64,000 nt of DNA from positions 1,736,001-1,800,000 of the forward strand of contig NZ_CP047942.1 in NCBI RefSeq assembly GCF_014279835.1. The letters run 5' to 3'. Shown piece by piece: positions 33,416-43,079 of the stretch. Position 1 is the stretch's first letter. Each line of letters starts with the position of its first letter. The DNA comes from Synechococcus sp. MVIR-18-1 (GTDB lineage: Bacteria; Cyanobacteriota; Cyanobacteriia; PCC-6307; Cyanobiaceae). The notes under the pieces were generated by a model. It did no database searches, had not been told where the DNA came from, and saw nothing but the letters and a program-made list of their open reading frames with translations. The position numbers were made by a program, and so were the translations under genes.

Positions 33416-34645
33416 ATGGCTGAAAGGTTTGATATTCTTGTTCACGGGATGAGCGAAAGTGATGCCTCAAGGCTCTTGTTTGAGAATACTTTAAATGTTA
33501 AGAGACCCGCAGATCGTTATTTTGCTGCCACTAGGCTTGGCTTGAGCGCAACAGATGCATCATTTGAGTTACTTCTTCATGCTGTTGAGAAGCTTTCCGT
33601 CGATGAATTGTACGACAGGATTACGCGTAGAAAATCTATTGAAGCTCTTGGAAGGAGAAAAGATGTGCGAGCCATACCAACTTTAGTTGGTGTTTTGAAT
33701 TGTACTGATAGCGAGGCTGTCATTAATGCAATTACTTCCTTGGTTCGCATTGGTTGGCAGCCACTCTCCGATGACATAGATCTACTCCTTTCACTCTTGA
33801 ATGGCGAAGTTACGCAGATGCGTGCTGTTATTCAAGCTCATACCAGACTAAAAATTATGAATCCAAAATCTCATTCTGTCATCTACAATCTTTGTTCTCA
33901 TGAGAGTGTCTTGGTTTCTGGTGCAGTACGCGCGTATCAGGCAAGGATATATGGAAGAGTTGATCTCTTAGGCCCTTTGATTCCACAGCTTACTGATTTA
34001 GTGGCTGGAAAAAGACGCTCGGCCGTGATTGATTTAGGTGATGCTGGTGATGAAAGCAGACTATCAGATTTGGTGCGTGCACCAGTTTCTATGTCTCTTA
34101 GGGCAAAAAGTTTTTTTGATATCGTTGATGTTAATCATTCAATTCTTACTTCTGAAAATTACACTCTGTTAGAACAGCTTTTAACTGACAATCCTCAATA
34201 TCTTGATTTAAAATCTGAGTGGCAGTGTGATATGAATCCTAATGAAATAGAGAGGAATCTCAGTCATAGAGACGAAGCGCGTCAATATGGTGCGGCATTG
34301 AGCCTCATGACTATCGATTCTCAGAGTTGTCTTGAAATAGTTGATAGTATGCAAGAAAGGCTTTGGTCTGATTACGTTACTCACTATTACCTTACATGCA
34401 TTATTGGTTTGCGCAGATTCCACCAAAAAAGTGATTTGGTTCGAGCTGCTCTTTCAGAAACAACTCCTCAATACACAAAATCAAGGATAGCGGCAGCTTG
34501 GGCTTGTCTCGAGCTAGAACTCTTTGATCAAATGGAGCTGATCTACGAACTTTCTAATTCTGCTTTTTGGAGGCCGCTTCGCTGGACTTGTCAACAGGTG
34601 ATGGCACGGCTAGTTGAGAAGCAGCAGTTTAATTATCAACCTTAG
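33416..34645 (+). CDS. mpeZ: Phycoerythrin bilin lyase(-isomerase) of the MpeY/MpeZ/MpeW group
   Basis: A 409-residue HEAT-repeat protein of the CpeY-type (E/F clan) lyase family. Family marks are the start ERFDILVHGMSESDASRLL, the DRYFAATRLG motif, and YDRITRRKSIEALGRRKDVRAIP followed by further HEAT units (AVINAITSLVRIGWQP). These enzymes attach or isomerise phycoerythrobilin on phycoerythrin cysteines. In the CA4-A island MpeZ adds phycourobilin to Cys83 of MpeA in blue light; in CA4-B its place is taken by MpeW, which adds phycoerythrobilin. I favour MpeZ from the moderate GC of the genome, typical of CA4-A clades, but the letter is an inference. Codon use is AT-rich relative to core genes. 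Confidence 0.75.
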   Translation: MAERFDILVHGMSESDASRLLFENTLNVKRPADRYFAATRLGLSATDASFELLLHAVEKLSVDELYDRITRRKSIEALGRRKDVRAIPTLVGVLNCTDSEAVINAITSLVRIGWQPLSDDIDLLLSLLNGEVTQMRAVIQAHTRLKIMNPKSHSVIYNLCSHESVLVSGAVRAYQARIYGRVDLLGPLIPQLTDLVAGKRRSAVIDLGDAGDESRLSDLVRAPVSMSLRAKSFFDIVDVNHSILTSENYTLLEQLLTDNPQYLDLKSEWQCDMNPNEIERNLSHRDEARQYGAALSLMTIDSQSCLEIVDSMQERLWSDYVTHYYLTCIIGLRRFHQKSDLVRAALSETTPQYTKSRIAAAWACLELELFDQMELIYELSNSAFWRPLRWTCQQVMARLVEKQQFNYQP

Positions 34646-34793
34646 GAAGATTGAATTCGATGATAAATTGTATATAGATGATTGGCTGATTGCGCATTGG
34701 AGTGGCAAGAACGAAAGATCTTTCCCGAAGAACTTTAGTTTAAATTTTACTTGTATGGATTACTTGAATGAGATTGGTGAGAATATAAAATAA
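34614..34793 (+). CDS. 59-codon ORF overlapping the lyase 3' end
   Basis: A TTG at 34614, in the +1 frame relative to the lyase and 32 bases before its stop codon ends, opens 59 codons to TAA. After the overlap the sequence is protein-like: KIEFDDKLYIDDWLIAHWSG, then a basic patch NERSFPKNF and MDYLNEIGENIK. The composition is much better than other frames here, and it continues well past the lyase. The published CA4 islands list short unnamed genes next to the lyase; this may be one, possibly translationally coupled. A later start inside the ORF is also possible. Confidence 0.4.
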   Translation: MRSSSLIINLRKIEFDDKLYIDDWLIAHWSGKNERSFPKNFSLNFTCMDYLNEIGENIK

Positions 34794-34997
34794 TTAGCTA
34801 CTATTGTTTTAAGCTGTTTTGTGATTGCTTTAGTGTGCTTAGGGTTGAAGATGATCTATTTGCCTGGTTGGCTTTGAATGTTTTGGGCTGCCTTTCGTTC
34901 CAGGTTCCGGAAATTTTATAAAGCCGAATTGGAACGTTGTGTATCAGTCATGCTTGGTAAAAATGAGAGTTTATGATTTGTCTGTTCGGTGCTCATG

Positions 34998-35168
34998 TCA
35001 TCCAGCCACGGCTGAGATGCTGTGGGGTGCTTGAGGAAAGCTTGTTGGCATTGGATCAGGCTTTCCTTCTGCCAACGCTTTGGCGCGAATATACATTTGG
35101 CTTGACGTTGATCCAGCTGCTTCCATCGCCTTGGCGACAAGATCCCAGTTGCGGATTTCGGTAGACAT
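34998..35168 (-). CDS. 56-residue hypothetical protein
   Basis: Minus-strand ATG at 35166-35168 opens 56 codons (MSTEIRNWDLVAKAMEAAGS start, SAVAG end). The sequence is soluble, with one amphipathic helix followed by a Pro/Ser-rich tail. The overlapping 108-codon minus frame in another register has a poor, Lys/Arg/Gln-biased composition and is rejected. It looks like a small picocyanobacterial protein at the right edge of the island. Confidence 0.5.
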   Translation of the reverse strand: MSTEIRNWDLVAKAMEAAGSTSSQMYIRAKALAEGKPDPMPTSFPQAPHSISAVAG

Positions 35169-35740
35169 CTTTGAGATTTGAAAACGAATGGTTTATAAAA
35201 CTTAAAGCCTTTTGGGAGTGCCTGTGGCTTCAGCGGTATCAATATCGTCTTGATTGAGAAAAGGAATGCGCTAAGACCAATCAGCTCAGTTGATCATGGG
35301 CATTGGCCTCAAGCTTTCTTTCACCTGCTACGGCTCCACTCACTCCAGATGTCTAGGTTTGTGCCTCTGAGAAGGGCAAGGGGTGCCAGTAATGCTTTCT
35401 CTATCAGCTCACCGCAAAAGTTCAAAATCTCTCTTTGCAGTTGTTCCCGTCTTGGAACGGAACGTCTTGTTGACGAGCGCTTTCGGTTGTCACCTTCTCT
35501 TTCGCCTCTCCCCTTCGTCTCTTTAGATTCCAATCTGCTGAACATTGTCTGCTGATTACTCTTCTCAGCACTCCGCTTTGAGATACTTCAGCCGCGGTAG
35601 ATATGAATGGAGTTGAATTGCTTATTCATTGGAACTTTGCTAACAAGATGAAAGTTGCCCTGCACTATTTGCATTGACGGTGTTCATGATGAGTGGTTCG
35701 GAAGTGCAAGCACACAAACTATTTTCATGATGGGTCGAAC
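35169..35740. other. Right island boundary, low-confidence frames only
   Basis: About 570 bases before the rpmA terminator. A minus-strand frame of 74 codons (35321-35545) starts with a highly charged stretch and ends with a hydrophobic helix (ELIEKALLAPLALLRGTNLD); it may be a real small protein but lacks a clear ribosome site. The plus-strand frame over the same DNA is Arg/Ser-rich and unlikely. Confidence 0.35.
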
Positions 35741-35776
35741 AAAAAAAGAGCAACAATCTTTCGATCATTGCTCTTT
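35741..35776 (-). terminator. Intrinsic terminator of the rplU-rpmA operon
   Basis: On the minus strand AAAGAGCAA, a 14-base loop, and TTGCTCTTT run into a T-tract (the A-run at 35741-35747 on the plus strand). It lies about 45 bases after the rpmA stop codon. Confidence 0.8.
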
Positions 35777-35818
35777 GCTGAGGACTCTGTCTTTTGTCAG
35801 TCGCTTGATCAGTCTGGA

Positions 35819-36088
35819 TTACTGAGCTGCTGCTGCAACCGTGATGCGCTTGCGATTGCGAAGCCCGCGGCGGATCGACTCAAATTTGACGATCCCGTCG
35901 GTCAAGGCAAACAAGGTGTCATCCTTGCCGCGACCAACATTGACGCCTGGCATAACGGAGGTGCCACGTTGGCGGATCAGAATGGAACCAGCCGTTACGC
36001 TTTCACCGCCGTAGGCCTTCACGCCGAGGCGTTTGGAATTGGAGTCACGTCCGTTGCGGGTTGAACCTGTGCCTTTCTTGTGGGCCAT
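35819..36088 (-). CDS. rpmA: 50S ribosomal protein L27
   Basis: An 89-residue protein starting [20 protein letters not shown], the L27 N-terminus that reaches the peptidyl transferase centre, followed by the [18 protein letters not shown] motif. It has the direct MAHKKG start without the cleaved extension seen in Firmicutes. It is cotranscribed with rplU 42 bases upstream and ends at the terminator noted. Confidence 0.97.
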   Translation of the reverse strand: MAHKKGTGSTRNGRDSNSKRLGVKAYGGESVTAGSILIRQRGTSVMPGVNVGRGKDDTLFALTDGIVKFESIRRGLRNRKRITVAAAAQ

Positions 36089-36130
36089 GGAAAATCAAAG
36101 AGATGGAGAGAGGGAAGCTGGTTGAGGCAA

Positions 36131-36508
36131 TCAGCTGATGGCTTTACCGCCGACGGAAATGGATTCGACCATCACTCGGGTGAGCTCCTGTCTATGACCA
36201 TTCTTACGGCGTGTTTTCTTTTTAGGGCGCATTTTGTAAACGATCACTTTTTGACCGCGACGGTGAGCCATCACTTTGAGTTCCACACTGGCGCCCTGGA
36301 CATAGGGCTTGCCGACGGTGGCTGCGTCACCGTCTTTGACCAGAAGCACCTTGTCGAGGGTGATCTTGGCGTCGACTTCGGCATGCAGCCGGTCGAGGTC
36401 GTAATAACGGTTGGGTTGCACCCAAAATTGCTGTCCAGAGGCCTCGACGATGGCGTACGAGCCTGTTTCTGGAGTGGTTTGTGAGCTGCTGCTGCTGGTT
36501 TCTGCCAT
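36131..36508 (-). CDS. rplU: 50S ribosomal protein L21
   Basis: A 125-residue L21 with a Ser/Thr-rich N-terminal extension of about 16 residues before the conserved [13 protein letters not shown] strand. The C-terminal [18 protein letters not shown] segment is the rRNA-binding signature. It is first gene of the rplU-rpmA operon and is divergent from kaiA, with 135 bases between the starts, so their promoters share this interval. Confidence 0.97.
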   Translation of the reverse strand: MAETSSSSSQTTPETGSYAIVEASGQQFWVQPNRYYDLDRLHAEVDAKITLDKVLLVKDGDAATVGKPYVQGASVELKVMAHRRGQKVIVYKMRPKKKTRRKNGHRQELTRVMVESISVGGKAIS

Positions 36509-36643
36509 GGGCTACGGGACGCGAACAGGCTCGGAGACTTGGAAGCCGCCGATTTGGCCTGTGCCGCAATCGAAAGACAAACAAAGATCTTCGACCTTCG
36601 TGCTCTCTTTCGTCAAGATTCACTTGAACACTTTTCGTTTTGG

Positions 36644-37540
36644 ATGACCAGGCCGGCCCTCACGATCGCCTTGTTATTGAGGTCGCCTGAGCTCGAATCG
36701 GCTTGCTGTCAGTGGTTGCCTGGCAATCGCTACACCCAGGTGGATCTAGGCCTTGAGGACTCAGCGGTGGATGTCGTCTCCGCGTTGGAACGACAACGCG
36801 AGGCTGTCGATGCTGTAGTGATTGAGCAATCTCTCCTGCAAGACAAGACACGTGAAGACCTACTAGCTCGTGGTTTGCTCTTTCCTGCCGTTGTGGTGGG
36901 CGAATTGATGGGCCGTGTCGATTACCACCCTGAAGAGGTTCATCTGCCAGACGATCAGCTTGAGCAGCTTGGTTACAACGTTGACGCAGCGATCTCACGC
37001 TTTCTTCGCCACGGTCAGAAAGATATTCGCCCTGAAGATGGATCCACCGAATCGGATCAGGTTGGTGGGCAGCCTGAGGGACGTGCTTGGAAGTTGTCGA
37101 GCCGCTTGCAGGAGAGGCTTGGTTACCTCGGGGTGTTCTACAAGCGAGATCCCTCGCGATTCTTGGCCAATCTTCCTCCCCATGAACAGCGTGAGCTGCT
37201 GCAGTCGCTGCAGCGCACCTATCGAGATCTGTTGATTGGTTACTTCCGTGACCCTGCTGCTGCCAACCAGGCGTTAGAGAGTTTTGTAAATACCGCTTTT
37301 TTTGGCGACCTGCCCATTACTCAAACCGTTGAGATTCACATGAATCTGATTGACGACTTTTGGAAACAACTCAGACTTGAAGGGCATAAAGACGACTTCC
37401 TTCAGGATTACCGCCTTGCACTGTTGGATGTCATGGCTCACCTTTGCGAAATGTACCGACGGTCAGTCCCTGGAGATATTCCCTTGGCTTCTGCTGGATC
37501 TAAGCGCCGTCAGCTTCAGGATTCGGAAGTGATCTTATGA
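36644..37540 (+). CDS. kaiA: Circadian clock protein KaiA
   Basis: From the ATG at 36644 ([20 protein letters not shown]) the product has 298 residues, a full-length KaiA. The N-terminal pseudo-receiver occupies about 1-135 ([11 protein letters not shown] strand visible), a linker follows, and the C-terminal four-helix dimerisation and KaiC-stimulating domain starts at [16 protein letters not shown] and continues through [20 protein letters not shown]. KaiA stimulates KaiC autophosphorylation by binding its C-terminal A-loop. Prochlorococcus relatives have lost or shortened this gene; its presence supports Synechococcus. It overlaps kaiB by four bases. Confidence 0.96.
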   Translation: MTRPALTIALLLRSPELESACCQWLPGNRYTQVDLGLEDSAVDVVSALERQREAVDAVVIEQSLLQDKTREDLLARGLLFPAVVVGELMGRVDYHPEEVHLPDDQLEQLGYNVDAAISRFLRHGQKDIRPEDGSTESDQVGGQPEGRAWKLSSRLQERLGYLGVFYKRDPSRFLANLPPHEQRELLQSLQRTYRDLLIGYFRDPAAANQALESFVNTAFFGDLPITQTVEIHMNLIDDFWKQLRLEGHKDDFLQDYRLALLDVMAHLCEMYRRSVPGDIPLASAGSKRRQLQDSEVIL

Positions 37541-37896
37541 GCCCGCGCAAGACTTATATCCTCAAGCTTTATGTAGCTGGGAATACTCCGAATTCGATGC
37601 GTGCACTCAAAACGCTTCGGAATATTCTTGAAACGGAATTCAAGGGTGTCTATGCCTTGAAGGTCATTGATGTCTTGAAAAATCCTCAGCTTGCAGAAGA
37701 AGACAAAATTCTGGCAACTCCCACGTTGTCCAAAATTCTCCCCCCTCCTGTGCGTCGTATTATTGGCGACCTTTCTGATCGTGAACGAGTGCTGATCGGC
37801 CTTGATCTTCTTTACGACGAGCTTGTTGACAACGACCTCAGCTCTTCGCTGATGGATGCGTTGGAAGTTCCGGACATCGAAGAGGCAGATTCTTAA
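37537..37896 (+). CDS. kaiB: Circadian clock protein KaiB
   Basis: A 119-residue Kai[20 protein letters not shown], then the [20 protein letters not shown]-like segment ([19 protein letters not shown] here) and the C-terminal [22 protein letters not shown] motif. KaiB switches to a thioredoxin-like fold and binds the KaiC CI ring, sequestering KaiA and starting dephosphorylation. It has an acidic C-terminal tail, common in cyanobacteria. The ATG overlaps the kaiA stop, whereas kaiC follows after 66 bases. Confidence 0.97.
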   Translation: MSPRKTYILKLYVAGNTPNSMRALKTLRNILETEFKGVYALKVIDVLKNPQLAEEDKILATPTLSKILPPPVRRIIGDLSDRERVLIGLDLLYDELVDNDLSSSLMDALEVPDIEEADS

Positions 37897-37962
37897 GTCA
37901 CGGGGTGATCTAGAGGGTACTGAGGATTTTCCTTATTAACGTTGGAGAGCAAGGTCGCAGTT

Positions 37963-39498
37963 ATGCAGATTTCTAGCTCAAGCGGTTCTCCTCAGATGCA
38001 GGTCCAGAAGCTCCCCACTGGAATTGAGGGCTTTGATGATGTGTGTCATGGCGGCTTGCCAATTGGACGCAGCACCCTGATTAGCGGAACGTCCGGAACG
38101 GGTAAAACTGTTTTTTCCTTGCACTTTCTCCACAATGGAATTGCTCATTACGATGAGCCCGGAATTTTTGTCACGTTTGAAGAGTCGCCACTCGATATTC
38201 TGCGTAACGCTGCAAGTTTCGGTTGGAACCTGCAGGAGATGGTGGAGCAAGATAAGCTCTTTATTCTTGATGCTTCACCGGATCCTGATGGTCAGGATGT
38301 GGCGGGCAGTTTCGATCTGTCTGGCCTGATTGAAAGAATTAATTACGCCATCCGAAAGTACAAAGCCAAAAGGGTGGCAATCGATTCGATTACGGCTGTA
38401 TTTCAACAATATGATGCGGTGTTTGTTGTGCGCCGGGAGATCTTCCGTCTCATCGCACGCTTGAAGGAGATCGGTGTCACAACTGTGATGACCACTGAAC
38501 GAATCGATGAATACGGGCCAATCGCGCGTTACGGCGTTGAAGAGTTTGTCTCTGACAATGTTGTGATTCTCCGTAATGTGCTTGAGGGCGAGCGCCGAAG
38601 AAGGACTGTTGAGATTCTCAAATTGCGAGGCACCACCCATATGAAGGGTGAGTTCCCGTTCACGATGGGGGCCCATGGGATCAGCATCTTCCCTCTTGGT
38701 GCGATGAGACTCACGCAGCGCTCATCCAATGTGCGCGTGAGTTCTGGTGTGCCACGGCTCGATGAGATGTGTGGTGGCGGCTACTTCAAGGATTCAATCA
38801 TTCTCGCGACGGGAGCGACTGGTACAGGGAAGACCTTGCTGGTTTCGAAATTTATTGAGGATGCCTGCAGTAATAAAGAGCGAGCAATTTTGTTTGCCTA
38901 TGAAGAATCACGTGCTCAATTGATGCGTAATGGCACAAGTTGGGGTATTGATTTTGAGCAGATGGAGCAAGATGGCCTGCTGAAGATTATTTGCGCCTAC
39001 CCAGAGTCCACTGGCTTAGAAGACCACTTACAGATTATTAAAACTGAGATCAGTCAATTCAAGCCAACGCGAATGGCGATTGACTCATTATCTGCGTTGG
39101 CGCGTGGTGTAAGCCGCAATGCCTTTAGGCAGTTTGTGATCGCATTGACTGGATATGCAAAGCAAGAAGAAATTGCTGGCTTCTTTACCAATACATCAGA
39201 AGAATTCATGGGGAGTCATTCGATCACTGATTCCCATATCTCAACCATCACTGACACGATTTTATTGCTCCAGTATGTTGAGATACGTGGTGAGATGGCT
39301 AGAGCGATCAATGTTTTCAAGATGCGTGGGTCCTGGCATGATCGCGGCATTCGAGAATTCTTGATCACTGGTAACGGACCGCAAATTCAAGATTCTTTCT
39401 CCAATTTCGAGAGAATTATCAGCGGCGTTCCTCATCGCGTAACGATGGATGAACGGAGCGAACTATCGCGTATCGCTCGTGGAGTGGCTCCAGAATAG
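37963..39498 (+). CDS. kaiC: Circadian clock ATPase/kinase KaiC
   Basis: 511 residues from ATG 37963 (a TTG 21 bases earlier is less likely). Tandem RecA-like domains are clear: CI with Walker A GTSGTGKT (42-49) and catalytic Glu73/Glu74, CII with Walker A GATGTGKT (284-291). The phosphorylation sites are Ser427 and Thr428 in SHISTITD, equivalent to Ser431/Thr432 of S. elongatus. The C-terminal tail (SELSRIARGVAPE) is the KaiA-binding A-loop and extension, slightly shorter than in S. elongatus. Sequence identity to known KaiC is very high by eye. It ends the kaiABC cluster. Confidence 0.98.
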   Translation: MQISSSSGSPQMQVQKLPTGIEGFDDVCHGGLPIGRSTLISGTSGTGKTVFSLHFLHNGIAHYDEPGIFVTFEESPLDILRNAASFGWNLQEMVEQDKLFILDASPDPDGQDVAGSFDLSGLIERINYAIRKYKAKRVAIDSITAVFQQYDAVFVVRREIFRLIARLKEIGVTTVMTTERIDEYGPIARYGVEEFVSDNVVILRNVLEGERRRRTVEILKLRGTTHMKGEFPFTMGAHGISIFPLGAMRLTQRSSNVRVSSGVPRLDEMCGGGYFKDSIILATGATGTGKTLLVSKFIEDACSNKERAILFAYEESRAQLMRNGTSWGIDFEQMEQDGLLKIICAYPESTGLEDHLQIIKTEISQFKPTRMAIDSLSALARGVSRNAFRQFVIALTGYAKQEEIAGFFTNTSEEFMGSHSITDSHISTITDTILLLQYVEIRGEMARAINVFKMRGSWHDRGIREFLITGNGPQIQDSFSNFERIISGVPHRVTMDERSELSRIARGVAPE

Positions 39499-39546
39499 GA
39501 ATGATTAGAACTTGAAATATCAAGGCTAAATTGAAGCGACTTTTCT

Positions 39547-41628
39547 TCAGTCAACCTCAAATTCTTCTTGCTCATAGCGACTTTGTCGCTCAGCTTGCAA
39601 TTTGATTTCGTCTTGGTCGGATTGGGCTAGAGGTAAGTCAAACCAGAATGTTGTTCCTACATCCGGTTCGCTTGCCATACGAATCACACTGCTGTGTTTC
39701 TCTAAAATTCCCCTCACGATGGAGAGTCCTAAGCCCGTCCCCACTTCCGTATGAACTGCATTCTCTACGCGATAAAACCGTTCAAAGATTCGTTGTTGTT
39801 TGTCTTCGCTGATTCCATAACCTGTGTCACCCACTTCCACTCGTAATTTTGGAAGAGGTGAAATCATTTCGCATTGTGGTGCTTGAAGTGAATCTTCTGG
39901 AAGAGGTCCCATCCAGCAGCTGTCGGGCCAGGCGTAGGCGCGTATCACGATGCGGCTGCCACTCCGGCTGAACTTGAGAGCATTTCCAACGAGATTATCC
40001 AGCACCTGGAGGAGCAGGTCCCAATTGCCAAGAATGTCTGGCAGATCGATTGATGCCTCCAGGTCAAGTTCCACTTGTTTGTCTGATGCGTTCAGTTGGT
40101 AGCTGCGCAGGGTTTGTTCTAGGCCAGGCCTCAGATCGAGTTCAGAAAACTGAACGCTGGGATGGGCTTCGAGCCTTGAAAGATCCAGTACATCGTTGAC
40201 GAGTCGAGTGAGTCGATCTGTTTCGTCATTGGCAATGCCCAGAAACTCTTGCTTATCTTTCTCGCTGAGTTGATCCCCCATTTCGTACAGGGTTTCGACG
40301 TAGCTCTTGATGTTGAACAGCGGAGTGCGCAGTTCATGGGACACGTTGCTGATGAAGCGGCTCTGGGCCGCGTTCAGCTCCACTTCGCGGGTGAGGTCCT
40401 GCATGGTTACGGCGATTCCCTTTAGGTTTTCGCCGCTGGGTTCGCGTACGGCTTGAAGCACGAAGCGCAGGGTGCGAGGCGGCTCCCCGATGCTGCTTCG
40501 AAGATCATTGCTGTCACGGCCTTGGTTCAGGACTCCATCAAGAGGCTCATGGAGCTCGTTGGCTAGCAAGTCTGGGATTGCATTGAGAAAATCCTGTCCT
40601 TCGAGATTGCGTCCCTCCCAGCGAAATAAGCGTCGAGCCGTTGGATTGGCCAACACAATTTGACCTTTCTCATCCAGCAACACCGCACCATCCGCCATCG
40701 TTGCGATCAGCGAGGCCTGCTTGACCTGGGCAGCCTGCAACTCTTCGATGTTGGCTGCGTCGTAGTCCTGAAGCTGCGAGGCCATCGCATTAAATCCATC
40801 CAACAACTCGCCAAGTTCGCCGCCAACAGGGAGGCCAATACGGGCCTGGAAATCTCCAGAAGCAATCGAGCGAACGCCGCGTAGCAGTTCCTTGACGGGG
40901 CGGGTGATGGTCAGCGCGTTGAAAACAGCCCCAAGAATCACCAGGACCCAAATTGAAATAAAGACGGCCACGGTGACCTCTCGGGTCAAGGAGGCACTAG
41001 CAAGAGCCGAGTCATTCGGATTCACCCCGAGGGCGAGAACGCCGAGATAGCGACCCTCATGAATCAAGGGCACAAAAACATCAGTGACCTGACCCTCAGG
41101 GGTCAGGTGTTGACGGACGAGGGGATTTTTAGGCCTCGATCTCAGTTCACTCGGGAGTTCGAGGCGTCTATTGAGACGTAGGTTTCCCCTGGTATCAGCG
41201 TCATTCCCACTGATGGGAATGCCGAGGTACACAACGCCTTCTGGATCTGCAAAAAAGATGTAGCGCAGGCTGCGGCTTGAACGCCAAAACTGTTCGGCCA
41301 CATTGGCCAGTTCTCGGTCGTGTCCTTCTGCAACCAGCTCGGTGACATTGCCCGCTAGAAGCAGCCCTAAATCGCGGGCGTAACGCGTGTCATTCATCAC
41401 TGCATCACGTTGGATGCCGTTGAGCGCGAAAAAGGTGATGCTGGTCATCATCAGGCTCACCACCAGCGTGGCGATGGCCAGAAGTTTGGTCTGAAGGCTG
41501 AATTCGGCCCACCAGAGGCGGATGCCACTCCAAAGGCCCTCCTGCTCTGCGGCCGTATCAGAAGAGGCTGACCCTGCCCATGAGGACGCAGTCGAGTTCG
41601 CAGAAGCTGGTGCCGAACCGCTACTCAT
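39547..41628 (-). CDS. nblS: Sensor histidine kinase NblS (DspA/Hik33 type)
   Basis: A 693-residue membrane kinase. Order: a low-complexity Ser/Ala N-terminus, membrane helix about 48-70, a periplasmic sensor region to about 217, second helix about 219-241, a HAMP domain (ITRPVKELLRGVRSIASGDF), a PAS domain (about 303-405, MADGAVLLDEKGQIVLANPTA), the dimerisation domain with His431 (SNVSHELRTPLFN) and the ATPase with N-box LDNLVGNALKFS and GTGLGLSIVRGI. NblS with RpaB controls high-light and nutrient-stress genes, including phycobilisome degradation and hli genes. It is convergent with kaiC. Confidence 0.93.
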   Translation of the reverse strand: MSSGSAPASANSTASSWAGSASSDTAAEQEGLWSGIRLWWAEFSLQTKLLAIATLVVSLMMTSITFFALNGIQRDAVMNDTRYARDLGLLLAGNVTELVAEGHDRELANVAEQFWRSSRSLRYIFFADPEGVVYLGIPISGNDADTRGNLRLNRRLELPSELRSRPKNPLVRQHLTPEGQVTDVFVPLIHEGRYLGVLALGVNPNDSALASASLTREVTVAVFISIWVLVILGAVFNALTITRPVKELLRGVRSIASGDFQARIGLPVGGELGELLDGFNAMASQLQDYDAANIEELQAAQVKQASLIATMADGAVLLDEKGQIVLANPTARRLFRWEGRNLEGQDFLNAIPDLLANELHEPLDGVLNQGRDSNDLRSSIGEPPRTLRFVLQAVREPSGENLKGIAVTMQDLTREVELNAAQSRFISNVSHELRTPLFNIKSYVETLYEMGDQLSEKDKQEFLGIANDETDRLTRLVNDVLDLSRLEAHPSVQFSELDLRPGLEQTLRSYQLNASDKQVELDLEASIDLPDILGNWDLLLQVLDNLVGNALKFSRSGSRIVIRAYAWPDSCWMGPLPEDSLQAPQCEMISPLPKLRVEVGDTGYGISEDKQQRIFERFYRVENAVHTEVGTGLGLSIVRGILEKHSSVIRMASEPDVGTTFWFDLPLAQSDQDEIKLQAERQSRYEQEEFEVD

Positions 41629-41651
41629 GGCGCATCAATGCTTAACAAAGC

Positions 41652-42977
41652 TTAGGTGCGCACTTGATGGCCAATGTCTGTTCTGAATTGCATGCCGTTG
41701 TATCGGACCTGCCTTAATCCTTCGTAGGCCTTTGCGAAGGCCTGATCGAAATCTGTTGCTTGAGCCACCATCGCCAGAACGCGGCCGCCGGAGGTTTCCA
41801 GCACCCCCTCAATGCTGTGTCTCGTCCCTGCGTGGAACAACTGACGTTGTTCCGTGTTGGTTGGGTTGGGGCTGAATGCAACCGCAATCGGATCACCTTT
41901 CCGGGGCCTGTCTGGATAGCCCGCTGCTGCTGCCACAACACAGGCACTGCACAGCTCTACCTGTGTGAGCGCTGGGGCATCTGCAAGACGTCCGAGCGCA
42001 CAAGCCTGGAGCACGCGAGCGAGTTCAGGTCCCATGAGAGGCATCAGGGTTTGACATTCAGGATCGCCAAAGCGGCAATTGAATTCGATCACCTGCGGCC
42101 CCTCCTCAGTCAGCATGAGACCCGCATAAATCACCCCCCGGTAGTGGATTCCTCGCTTGCGCAAAGCCGCAAGGGTTGGTTTCAGGATTTGTTTGCGCGC
42201 CTGCTCTAGGCCCGCTTGATCGAGGAGGGGGGCCGGTGCATAGGCCCCCATTCCCCCGGTATTCGGTCCATGGTCACCATCTAAAAGTCGTTTGTGATCC
42301 TGCGCGGGCGGTAGCAAAACCATGTCCTCGCCATCGCATAGGGCAAACACGGAAACTTCAGGACCGGTGAGGCGTTCTTCCAGCACAAGCTGTTCGCCTG
42401 CTCGTCCGAATCGCCCTTGAAAAGCCTCTTGAATGGCGGCGGCCGTCTCCTCCACGGTGTTCGCCACCGTTACCCCTTTCCCAGCTGCGAGCCCATCCGC
42501 CTTCACAACCAAGGGACGCTGCAGTCGCTGGAGAAGGGCAAGCCCCTCCTGTTCGTTGGTCACGGTCCAGTACCCAGCTGTGGGAATTCCTGCTTCTTGC
42601 ATGAGTTGCTTTGCCCAGGCTTTGCTCGCTTCGAGCTGTGCACCCTCCGCACTCGGGCCGAAGACTGCGATGCCTTGTCCACGAAGCGTGTCTGCGAGAC
42701 CAGCGGCCAAGGGTGCTTCTGGACCGATCACCACGAGATCGATGGCGTGCCTGCTGCACGCCGTAACCATGCCTTCGTGGTCCGTTTCTGCGATCGCCAG
42801 GGGAGTGCAGCCTTCCAAATCGCTAGTGCCAGCGTTTCCAGGACTGATCCAAATGTCTTCGATCTCTGGGCAGCGTCTGAACGCCCAGGCCAACGCCTGC
42901 TCTCGTCCGCCACCTCCGACCACGAGCACATTGCGCAACGGTGGCAGCGAGAGGGGACGGGAACTGGAGATGGACAT
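41652..42977 (-). CDS. purD: Phosphoribosylamine-glycine ligase
   Basis: A 441-residue ATP-grasp enzyme for the second step of purine synthesis. Motifs: NVLVVGGGGREQALAWAF at the start, GPEAPLAAGLADTLR, the ATP-grasp loop VKADGLAAGKGVTVA, and GPNTGGMGAYAP and YAGLMLTEEGPQVIEFNCRFGDPECQ near the metal site. The length is typical. It lies 23 bases upstream of nblS on the same strand, while purC follows on the other strand after one gene. Confidence 0.95.
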   Translation of the reverse strand: MSISSSRPLSLPPLRNVLVVGGGGREQALAWAFRRCPEIEDIWISPGNAGTSDLEGCTPLAIAETDHEGMVTACSRHAIDLVVIGPEAPLAAGLADTLRGQGIAVFGPSAEGAQLEASKAWAKQLMQEAGIPTAGYWTVTNEQEGLALLQRLQRPLVVKADGLAAGKGVTVANTVEETAAAIQEAFQGRFGRAGEQLVLEERLTGPEVSVFALCDGEDMVLLPPAQDHKRLLDGDHGPNTGGMGAYAPAPLLDQAGLEQARKQILKPTLAALRKRGIHYRGVIYAGLMLTEEGPQVIEFNCRFGDPECQTLMPLMGPELARVLQACALGRLADAPALTQVELCSACVVAAAAGYPDRPRKGDPIAVAFSPNPTNTEQRQLFHAGTRHSIEGVLETSGGRVLAMVAQATDFDQAFAKAYEGLRQVRYNGMQFRTDIGHQVRT

Positions 42978-43079
42978 GGGCGGGTGCGGAACGGGGGGTG
43001 ACTCCTAGGTTTGGAGTTCAGGCGCAATGCTCGACGCATTGCCCTGATCTGTCCATCTTTGTTGAACGACTGTCAGCCC

